Under the pieces are notes generated by a model. That model saw only the letters and a list, made by a program, of their open reading frames with translations, had not been told where the DNA came from and ran no database searches. A stretch of 12,336 nt of DNA from Chloroflexota bacterium. Its GTDB lineage: Bacteria > Chloroflexota > Anaerolineae > Anaerolineales > Anaerolineaceae. Position 1 is the stretch's first letter. Each line of letters opens with the position of its first letter. The DNA lies in NCBI GenBank assembly GCA_023406965.1, contig JAEXTI010000039.1:1-12336 (forward strand). The letters are read 5' to 3'. Both the position numbers and the translations under genes were made by a program. Shown here piece by piece: positions 1 to 5,076 of this stretch.

Positions 1-315
1 GTTGGGGATGGCGGTGGGCGTGAGGGTGATGGTGGGGGTGGGCGAAGGCTGCTCCGCGGTGGGCTGAGGGGTGGGCGAGGGGGTGGCGGTGGCAGCGGGG
101 GTTTCAGTCTGCATAGACTGAACAACCACCCGGGGCGTGGGCAGCGGTTCGACGGGGTCAAACACACCGCGCACGTAGGCAGAGGCCAGTTCGGCCCGCC
201 AATTCAGGCGAGCGCGAACGGGGGGGATTTGGTAGACCAGCAGGGCGAGCAGGAGGAGGGCCAGAATGCCCAACAAGACTGCGCCGGCCCGGCGGGGGGT
301 AGGCTTTTTTTCCAT
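1..315 (-). CDS. Membrane-anchored protein with Thr/Pro-rich stalk, N-terminal part (runs off left edge)
   Basis: This frame has no stop from ATG at 315-313 down to base 1, giving 105 codons, and the gene continues beyond the window. Residues 1-9 are basic (MEKKPTPRR). Residues 10-28 form one strongly hydrophobic helix (AVLLGILALLLLALLVY), an uncleaved anchor or signal peptide. Residues 29-60 include IPPVRARLNWR and YVRGVFDPVEPLPTP. From about residue 70 onward the chain is a Thr/Pro/Ala stalk of TPxxTPSPTPQPT type, as in many exported Chloroflexota proteins. The catalytic or binding domain is not in view. From memory, this N-terminal pattern resembles Chloroflexota C39-like cysteine peptidases with a short anchor and TP stalk, but nothing visible proves that, so no function is assigned. 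The G-rich plus strand at 1-110 is simply the complement of the stalk codons. The gene is transcribed divergently from the operon at 665 and has no Shine-Dalgarno; see the promoter entry just upstream of it. Confidence 0.82.
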   Translation of the reverse strand, partial: MEKKPTPRRAGAVLLGILALLLLALLVYQIPPVRARLNWRAELASAYVRGVFDPVEPLPTPRVVVQSMQTETPAATATPSPTPQPTAEQPSPTPTITLTPTAIPN

Positions 316-322
316 AGGGCGT

Positions 323-331
323 ATTGTACCA
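323..331 (-). promoter_or_regulatory. Extended -10 promoter of the minus-strand gene, probably giving a leaderless mRNA
   Basis: Read on the minus strand, TGG-TACAAT is an extended -10 element (TGn followed by 5 of 6 matches to TATAAT). Only seven bases separate it from the ATG at 315, so transcription would begin at or within a base or two of the start codon. No purine-rich ribosome-binding site lies in those bases. The -35 region is poor (TGGCTG at best), as is usual with an extended -10. The sequence matches are direct; the start site is inferred. Confidence 0.5.
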
Positions 332-404
332 GATGTGGGAACCTCTCAGCCAGAAGGGGAAGAGGGTGTCAACAGGGTTTCTCAAATTCAGAAAAACACC
401 CTCA

Positions 405-436
405 CCCTGCCCTCTCCCGGGGGGAGAGGGAGCAGG
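405..436. repeat. REP-like palindromic hairpin (CCCTCTCCC / GGGAGAGGG)
   Basis: CCCTCTCCC at 410-418 and GGGAGAGGG at 422-430 form a perfect 9-bp stem around a three-base loop. CCTGC (406-410) and GCAGG (432-436) can add an alternative outer stem with a small bulge. It is preceded by CACCCTCACCCTG. This arrangement resembles dispersed intergenic palindromes of many GC-rich bacteria. No T-run follows on either strand, so it is not a typical intrinsic terminator, and it lies between divergent promoters where no terminator is needed. One copy is visible here. Confidence 0.55.
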
Positions 437-599
437 AGAAGATCGCTCTGTATGAGAATGGTTATGGATGTGAAACGCAAAATTGTCAAACGACTATGAG
501 AAAACGATGGGGAGTATCAATTTATTCGGAAATCAAGGGGAGGCCGCGTGGGTGGGGGAGGGCGGAAAGAACTGCATGGAAGTTGTAAGGTTTGTCTGA

Positions 600-628
600 T
601 TGACGCTAATTTTTCTTACAGGTATAAT
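600..628 (+). promoter_or_regulatory. Near-consensus sigma-70 promoter of the five-gene operon
   Basis: TTGACG at 600-605 (5 of 6 to TTGACA) and a perfect TATAAT at 623-628 are separated by exactly 17 bases. The expected transcription start is near 635, leaving a leader of about 30 bases before the ATG at 665. The leader carries GAGG at 656-659 as ribosome-binding site. No operator palindrome is obvious over the promoter, which points to strong housekeeping-sigma expression. Confidence 0.8.
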
Positions 629-664
629 CTCCAAAGAAGCCCTCCGATTTAAATTGAGGCCAGA

Positions 665-1480
665 ATGGCGTTAAAAGGTAATCTTCGCGATTTCACAATT
701 ACACAGCTATTGAATTTGATCAACCTGGCCCAAAAGAGCGGGCTGTTGGTCATCGAGGGCCCGGGGGAAACAGCAAAAATTACGTTTCGCCAGGGTAAAC
801 TTGCGTATGCTCAATTGGGACAGGACGATGGCAGCCTGGCTTCTATTTTGCATACGACCCGCAAGATATCACAAAGCCAATACCAGTTGTTGAAGCAACG
901 CACCAGCCAGATGAGCGATAAGGAGTTGGGGCTGCTGTTGATCAACGCGGGGTATCTATCGCAAGATGATATCTTGAACAGCTTGCAGGTGCACTTTACC
1001 GAGATTGTGCGGCGGCTGTTCACCTGGGTTGAGGGGTTCTTTAAGTTTGAACAGGATATTTACCCGCCGGATGGCAAGATCACCGTGCGGGTTGATCTGG
1101 AAAACCTGATCATCGAAGGTTCGCGGCAACTGCGTGAGTGGGAGCAGTTGCAAGAGGAAATCCCCAGCCTGGACATGGCGATGAAATTTACGGAGCGCCC
1201 CGGCACCAATCTGCGCAGCGTGAACTTGAGCGTGGAGGAGTGGCGGGTTGTGTCGTATGTGAGCCCGAAGAACTCGATTCGCATGATTGCGCGGGCAGCA
1301 AAGATGAACGATTTGGAAATCCGCCGGGTAATTTACAGCCTGCTTCAGGCGGGACTGGTGGAACTGGTGCGAGCTGAGGGGACCCCCGTGGCGCAGCCGG
1401 GGCGACAGTTCCCAACCCAGAACAAAGACGAACAAAAGTCATTGGTCAACAAATTAATTGGCCGGATCCGCTCGTTGTAA
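665..1480 (+). CDS. DUF4388 (PatA N-terminal-like) protein with possible C-terminal winged helix
   Basis: The product has 271 residues. Its N-terminus carries the DUF4388 hallmark: GNLRDFTITQLLNLI (5-19), then KSGLLVI (24-30), a beta-strand pair, and FRQGKLAYAQ (41-50), followed by a helical segment ending near FFKFEQD (125-131). This domain is found in PatA-type and other bacterial signalling proteins and is thought to mediate protein interactions; its biochemistry is not settled. Residues 188-236 (LSVEEWRVVSYV ... IYSLLQAGLVELV) have the helix-turn-helix-wing pattern of a winged-helix domain, so DNA or partner binding is possible. The tail (238-262) is polar and probably disordered, ending in a basic stretch KLIGRIRSL. 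ATG at 665 fits GAGG five bases upstream. It is the first gene of the operon and is followed 27 bases later by a GTPase gene. DUF4388 genes next to small GTPases are a recurring arrangement that I recall from Chloroflexota and Deinococcota, suggesting they act together as effector or regulator. Confidence 0.85.
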   Translation: MALKGNLRDFTITQLLNLINLAQKSGLLVIEGPGETAKITFRQGKLAYAQLGQDDGSLASILHTTRKISQSQYQLLKQRTSQMSDKELGLLLINAGYLSQDDILNSLQVHFTEIVRRLFTWVEGFFKFEQDIYPPDGKITVRVDLENLIIEGSRQLREWEQLQEEIPSLDMAMKFTERPGTNLRSVNLSVEEWRVVSYVSPKNSIRMIARAAKMNDLEIRRVIYSLLQAGLVELVRAEGTPVAQPGRQFPTQNKDEQKSLVNKLIGRIRSL

Positions 1481-1507
1481 ACCTGCGATGGAGAGGAAGG
1501 AATTCTT

Positions 1508-2047
1508 ATGCAAACAGTAAAAATGGTAGTCACAGGACCTTTCAACGCAGGCAAGACGGCGTTCATCCGGTCGGTGAGTGAGATCGATGTGGTGGCAACC
1601 GAGCGAAAGATCAGTTCGGAAGCCGAAAAGGTGAAAGAGACCACCACCGTGGCGATGGACTTTGGCCGCATTACGGTGGATGATGACCTGGTGCTGTATC
1701 TATTTGGCACGCCTGGTCAGAAACGGTTCGACTTTATGTGGGAGATTTTGTCCGAGGGCATGCTGGGCTTTATTGTGATGGTGGATAGCACTCGGCCAGA
1801 GACCTTCCGCGAGGCGCGGGGCATTTTGCAGACCTTCCGCGCTTATGCCCCCACGCCCTATGTGGTGGCTGCGAACAAGCAGGATATGCCGGACGCCTGG
1901 GATTTGGAAGATATGCGGGTGGCGCTGCGGCTCGATCCGAAAGTAAAGTTTATGCCATGCGTTGCGCAAAAACGAGATAGTGTAAAGACCGTTCTTTTGG
2001 AATTGTTGTATTCGATTCTTGCTGAAATGGAGGAAGGCCAGTCTTAA
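1508..2047 (+). CDS. Small Ras-like GTPase of the MglA/COG2229 type
   Basis: This 179-residue single-domain GTPase has its G motifs in order: the P-loop GPFNAGKT (10-17), a switch I Thr cluster ETTTVAMDFG (44-53), G3 as FGTPGQKRF (66-74), G4 NKQD (123-126) and a weak G5 CVAQ (151-154). The G3 motif has Gly67 where Ras has the Asp of DTAGQ. MglA-like prokaryotic GTPases also depart from Asp here (TVPGQ in MglA), while Gln71 is kept. Such proteins are GDP/GTP switches that usually need a separate activating protein, often of the roadblock family; none is encoded in the window. There is no membrane helix or lipidation signal. The start is set by GGAAGG at 1495-1500, seven bases before ATG. The gene lies 27 bases after the DUF4388 gene, and its 3' end overlaps the likely start of the hydrolase gene. 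DUF4388 or V4R partners are plausible effectors by position only. Confidence 0.9.
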   Translation: MQTVKMVVTGPFNAGKTAFIRSVSEIDVVATERKISSEAEKVKETTTVAMDFGRITVDDDLVLYLFGTPGQKRFDFMWEILSEGMLGFIVMVDSTRPETFREARGILQTFRAYAPTPYVVAANKQDMPDAWDLEDMRVALRLDPKVKFMPCVAQKRDSVKTVLLELLYSILAEMEEGQS

Positions 2048-2936
2048 TTCGCTGGCCTCATTCTATAAGTTGTCCTCGATCACGACCGATCAAGGCATTG
2101 TCCACTACGAAGTTTATGGGCGGGGGCGGCCGGTCATCCTCTTACACGGGTGGCTTGGATCGTGGGGTTTATGGCAAGAGACCATGACCTTCCTTGGCCA
2201 GTATTATCGCGCCTATGCGATGGATTTCTGGGGTTTTGGCGAATCGGGCAGGAAAATCGAGACCTTTACCGTCTCAGACTACATCAGCATGGTGGACCAG
2301 TTTATGGATAAACTGGGCATCTTTAAGGCGCCGCTGGTCGGGCACAGCATGGGTGGAACGGTGAGCCTGTCGGTGGCAATGAAGTATCCCGAGCGGGTAT
2401 CGAAGGTGACGGTTATTGGGTCGCCGATCGCCGGGTCTTCGCTGGCTTTGCCGCTCAAATTCGCAGGCACTCGCCCCATTGCCTGGCTGTTGTTCAGGGC
2501 TTTTGGCATATTTCGAGCCGCCATGCGCGTGGCTTCTCCTTTTATATGCAGCGATCCGCGCTTTCCGGCGATGATGGACAGCGACCTGACCAAGTTGACG
2601 TTGAAATCGTTCCTGATCAGTATTGCCACGCTGCGGCGCACCGATTTGCGCCCCAATTTAAATCAAATTCAGGTGCCCGTGATGGGCATGTACGGCGACC
2701 GGGATAACATCGTCCATCCCAAGCAGTGGCAGCCGCTGCTGGCGGGGGTGCCTCACGCCCGCATCGAGCGTTTTCACAAGGCTGGACATTTCATCATGAT
2801 GGACGAACCCAAGGATTTTATGCCCAAACTCAAAGACTTCCTGGATGCGCCACTGCCCCAGCCTGTCCCTCAACAGCAGCCGCAGCCACAACCACAGCCA
2901 TTGCCCACACAGCAGCCGCAAACGCCACAGCCATGA
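2019..2936 (+). CDS. Alpha/beta-hydrolase with Pro/Gln-rich C-terminal tail
   Basis: This is an alpha/beta-hydrolase fold protein with the full catalytic set. It has an oxyanion-hole HGW in VILLHGWLG (39-47), a nucleophile elbow GHSMGG with Ser110, an acid loop GDRDNIV with Asp229 as the likely acid, and His257 in KAGHF. A helical lid lies around residues 140-200. The family covers esterases, lipases, haloalkane dehalogenase-like and C-C hydrolases; the substrate cannot be told, and there is no signal peptide, so it is cytoplasmic. Residues 277-305 are almost entirely Pro and Gln, an unusual low-complexity tail coded by CCA/CAG/CCG runs. The start is uncertain. The only upstream option is TTG at 2019, 29 bases inside the GTPase gene and with no clear ribosome-binding site. 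CTG 2052 and TTG 2070 are alternatives nearer to the fold, which begins at about residue 20. A good GGAGGAAGG (2029-2037) lies in between. The stop codon overlaps the next start as ATGA. Confidence 0.85.
   Translation: MLKWRKASLNSLASFYKLSSITTDQGIVHYEVYGRGRPVILLHGWLGSWGLWQETMTFLGQYYRAYAMDFWGFGESGRKIETFTVSDYISMVDQFMDKLGIFKAPLVGHSMGGTVSLSVAMKYPERVSKVTVIGSPIAGSSLALPLKFAGTRPIAWLLFRAFGIFRAAMRVASPFICSDPRFPAMMDSDLTKLTLKSFLISIATLRRTDLRPNLNQIQVPVMGMYGDRDNIVHPKQWQPLLAGVPHARIERFHKAGHFIMMDEPKDFMPKLKDFLDAPLPQPVPQQQPQPQPQPLPTQQPQTPQP
2029..2037 (+). promoter_or_regulatory. Strong Shine-Dalgarno-like site inside the GTPase 3' end
   Basis: GGAGGAAGG lies within the last codons of the GTPase gene. It should serve the hydrolase, but no ATG, GTG or TTG sits 5-10 bases downstream in the hydrolase frame. 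The nearest possible non-standard starts are CTG at 2052 (14 bases away) and TTG at 2070. It may be chance, because the codons encode the GTPase tail EEG, or it may point to a rare start codon. Confidence 0.35.
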
Positions 2937-3526
2937 CCTCATTCCCAAACTCTGCCAACCTGGTTGAAGAATTTCGCGCCGTCATACTGGAGGGCGCCGA
3001 AGAGATATTGGGGCTGGATGAAGCCCGCGGGTTGTTTGAACAGGCGCAAACGCGCGTGAAACACGAGGCCGAGCCTGGCCTGCACCGCGAGTTGCTGCAC
3101 GTTCATGAGATGATGGAAAAGGAATATGGGCAGGCAGCAGCACAAGGGTTGGCGCTGCGTGTGGGGCGGGCGGGTTTCCGCAAGGGCCTCAAGCGTTGGG
3201 GAGATGAAGCCGGCCTGATGGATGTATCTTTCCGGCTGCTGCCATCGGGGAAGCGGATTTGGACAGGATTAACCCGCATTGTAGAGGCGCTGGGCGAGAA
3301 AACGGGCCTACCTGTGGAAGTTGGGCGGGCCGACGGACAGTGGACGATGCGGTTTGACCGCGACCGTTTGAGTGTTGCCCCGCTGTGTCCTTTGATCGCC
3401 GGAACACTGCAAGAGTTCACGAGTTGGGCGGGCAGCGGCCGGGTTTACCGGGTGCGCGAGGTGGAATGCGCCGCCGATGGGGCAGAGCACTGCCTGTTTA
3501 CGATTGATATGAAGCCGCTGGATTAA
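2933..3526 (+). CDS. V4R (4-vinyl reductase-like) domain protein
   Basis: I start this gene at ATG 2933, which overlaps the hydrolase stop as ATGA, giving 197 residues. The frame stays open upstream to 2726, but that part reads as Ala/Thr low complexity out of frame with the real hydrolase, so it is excluded. Coupling explains the lack of a ribosome-binding site. Residues 10-95 are helical (VEEFRAVILEGAEEILG, then LALRVGRAGFRKGLKRWGD). The C-terminal part is V4R-like: APLCPLIAGTLQEF (149-162), then RVREVECAADGAEHCLFTI (173-191), with the family's C-x7-C pattern at Cys179 and Cys187 before a final beta-strand. V4R domains occur in BchJ, in XylR/DmpR-type aromatic sensors and in heme or hydrocarbon-binding relatives, where they bind small hydrophobic ligands. 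I infer a sensor or binding role here. Cys152 with Cys179 and Cys187 might bind metal; this is unproven. Being cytoplasmic and in the operon, it could feed ligand state to the GTPase. Confidence 0.75.
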   Translation: MTSFPNSANLVEEFRAVILEGAEEILGLDEARGLFEQAQTRVKHEAEPGLHRELLHVHEMMEKEYGQAAAQGLALRVGRAGFRKGLKRWGDEAGLMDVSFRLLPSGKRIWTGLTRIVEALGEKTGLPVEVGRADGQWTMRFDRDRLSVAPLCPLIAGTLQEFTSWAGSGRVYRVREVECAADGAEHCLFTIDMKPLD

Positions 3527-3532
3527 GCCGCC

Positions 3533-4810
3533 ATGTTAAAAATCATCTTACAGTCCAAACGCTCTATTGTCCCTTTCAACGAGCCGGCGCGCGACCTGCG
3601 CGTGCTGAACAAGCCGTTGTGGCTCAATCAGCGGGATGTGCTGGCGCCTTATACCACGCACGAGCTGGAACTGCCCGCGGGGGCGCCGATGCCGCAGACG
3701 CGCGAGCCCTGTATTGCTTACCGCGACAACCTTTTCTTCGACAGCGGCTATATTCAGGCCTTCATCACCGAAGCTCAAAAAAGCAGCGGGCCGGTGCGGG
3801 CGGCTTTTTCGAGCAAAGATCCGGCTTTTCGCGAGCACATTCTGCCGCTTTCTCTGTCCTACACACCTGCCGGGGATTTATACCTGGCAGATTTATGGTA
3901 TTACCCGAACGGCCCCGAGCCGGGCGCCGAACCGCTGGTCATCGATCTGCTGGCGCGCGAGGTGGGTTATTACCATGTGCCGCTGTACATGGCATCGAAC
4001 CAGGGCGATCTGGTGTATCAGGTGCCTTTGCGCAGCCTGATTGCGATTGATTCGTGGGTGCATATTTTCATTGCAGACACGGTGTTTGGTTTATTTGGAC
4101 GCGGTGCGCGCTTTGAAGAGCGCCTGGACCGCGACCTGGGCTTTAAATTGAAGGTGCTTGCCGCGGCGTTGTATGAAGGGCGGCAAGTGCTGAACTGCTC
4201 TCAGGTGGTGCAGGTGGGACGTAACTGTGTTATTGATCCAGACGCGGTCATTCACGGGCCTACCACCATCGGCGATAACGTGACCATTGGAGCCAATGCG
4301 GTGATTGAAAACTGTATCATTGGTGACAATGTGAATATTTCACAGGGCTGCCAGTTGATGCTTTCGGTGATCGGCGACGGCACGTTTTTGCCGTTTCGCG
4401 CATCCACTTTCATGACATCTATCATGGATAACAGCCTGGTTGCGCAGAACACCTGCCTGCAAATGTGCGTGGTGGGACGCAACTCTTTTATTGGAGCGGG
4501 TTCTACCTGGACCGATTTCAACCTGCTTTCGGCAGAGATCAAGGCGCGAGATGGCAACGGCGCGCTGCGCCCATCCAATCGTCCGGTGTTGGGCGGTTGC
4601 ATTGGCCACAACTGCCGCATTGGGGCAGGCATGATTGTGTTCCCGGCACGCATGATCGAGTCGGATGTGGTGCTGTTTTCTTCCAAGGATCGCCGGGTAA
4701 TCGACCGGGATATTTATTACGAGGATAGCGACCATTTGGGCTTGTCAGTCGCTAATTTGCATTCCCGATTGTATCCACGCCCGGGCGAAGGCGGCGGAGA
4801 AAGTTGGTGA
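3533..4810 (+). CDS. Left-handed beta-helix (hexapeptide repeat) protein, GlmU/sugar-acyltransferase-like
   Basis: The product has 425 residues. From about 228 to 400 it carries hexapeptide repeats of the left-handed beta-helix class: NCVIDPDAVIHGPTTIGDNV (231-250), then IGANAVIENCIIGDNVNI, VVGRNSFIGAGS, and later CIGHNCRIGAGMIVFPAR. This fold forms trimers in acyl- and acetyltransferases and in the C-terminal half of GlmU-type sugar nucleotidyltransferases. The first 200 residues (DLRVLNKPLWLNQRDVLAPY early, RDNLFFDSGYIQAF near 65) lack the GxGTRM-type nucleotide-binding signature. They may be a divergent or inactive nucleotidyltransferase-like module, or something else; I do not recognise them. 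The repeats contain several Cys residues. It is the last gene of the operon, six bases after the V4R stop, with no Shine-Dalgarno, so it is probably coupled. It could act in cell-surface polysaccharide or envelope synthesis, or be a scaffold; active-site residues cannot be assigned. Confidence 0.7.
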   Translation: MLKIILQSKRSIVPFNEPARDLRVLNKPLWLNQRDVLAPYTTHELELPAGAPMPQTREPCIAYRDNLFFDSGYIQAFITEAQKSSGPVRAAFSSKDPAFREHILPLSLSYTPAGDLYLADLWYYPNGPEPGAEPLVIDLLAREVGYYHVPLYMASNQGDLVYQVPLRSLIAIDSWVHIFIADTVFGLFGRGARFEERLDRDLGFKLKVLAAALYEGRQVLNCSQVVQVGRNCVIDPDAVIHGPTTIGDNVTIGANAVIENCIIGDNVNISQGCQLMLSVIGDGTFLPFRASTFMTSIMDNSLVAQNTCLQMCVVGRNSFIGAGSTWTDFNLLSAEIKARDGNGALRPSNRPVLGGCIGHNCRIGAGMIVFPARMIESDVVLFSSKDRRVIDRDIYYEDSDHLGLSVANLHSRLYPRPGEGGGESW

Positions 4811-4852
4811 TCGATTTGGAAGGCAAGCCAGAAGGTTAGCGCGTGTGGGATT

Positions 4853-4873
4853 ATCAGCGCCAGCCTGATTTTT
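4853..4873 (+). terminator. Possible weak rho-independent terminator after the operon
   Basis: ATCAG (4853-4857) pairs with CTGAT (4865-4869) around a seven-base loop, and T runs from 4869 to 4873. The stem is only 5 bp and AT-rich. An outer pairing of GTTAGCGC (4835-4842) with GCGCTTAAC (4882-4890), with one bulge, could enclose it. The position, 43 bases after the last stop, is right, but the strength is doubtful. Confidence 0.3.
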
Positions 4874-4927
4874 GCGTTTCTGCGCTTAACAAATACATAA
4901 CAGTTTTGAGAGGCGGAGTGAAAATCG

Positions 4928-4956
4928 TTTACTTATCCTTCAATTCTGAATAGAAT
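4928..4956 (+). promoter_or_regulatory. Probable promoter of the two-component pair
   Basis: TTTACT at 4928-4933 (4 of 6 to TTGACA) is followed after 17 bases by TAGAAT at 4951-4956 (5 of 6 to TATAAT), in the only clearly AT-rich part of this intergenic region. A second overlapping -10-like TAATAT lies at 4956-4961. Transcription would start near 4963, leaving a leader of about 110 bases before the ATG at 5077. No terminator-like structure lies between this and the response regulator. Confidence 0.45.
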
Positions 4957-5063
4957 AATATAGTGCCCTTCATAGATATTTGTCCTCTTGGAATTGCCGT
5001 CGCAGTCGAGTTTCAGCCTGCTGATTCCTGGGGAGCCTAGATATTTCGGGAGCGATTTTTGCT

Positions 5064-5069
5064 GGGAGG
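5064..5069 (+). promoter_or_regulatory. Ribosome-binding site that fixes the response-regulator start
   Basis: GGGAGG sits seven bases before ATG 5077. The frame is open further upstream to TTG 5059, but that codon lies before this site, so 5077 is the real start. Confidence 0.8.
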
Positions 5070-5076
5070 TAGTCAG

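Larger units (their letters stand above)
316..599. other. Divergent intergenic region without a supported gene
   Basis: Between the two divergent starts I see no credible coding sequence. The short open frames here (for example 229-588 and 266-499) overlap the antisense stalk gene and the palindrome, have no good ribosome-binding site, and have low-complexity compositions. Apart from the minus-strand promoter and the hairpin, the stretch 440-599 has no recognisable motif. Confidence 0.6.

Noticed and set aside
1..110. G-rich plus-strand start as a tandem repeat or G-quadruplex region
   Set aside because: The pattern is explained by the Thr/Pro codons of the minus-strand stalk (ACC/CCC complements); no exact repeat unit persists.
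229..588. Plus-strand open frames at 229-588 and 266-499
   Set aside because: They overlap the well-supported minus-strand gene and the palindrome, and have unnatural compositions and no good start signal.
2726..2932. Upstream extension of the V4R frame to 2726
   Set aside because: It lies inside the hydrolase gene's acid and His motifs, reads as Ala/Thr low complexity, and has no binding site. ATG 2933 with the ATGA overlap is the natural start.
2019..3526. Alpha/beta hydrolase next to a V4R protein as a BchO/BchJ-like bacteriochlorophyll pair
   Set aside because: Members of both families occur in that pathway, but no chelatase, reductase or other photosynthesis gene is present, and the other neighbours are signalling-type. 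Family membership alone does not support it.
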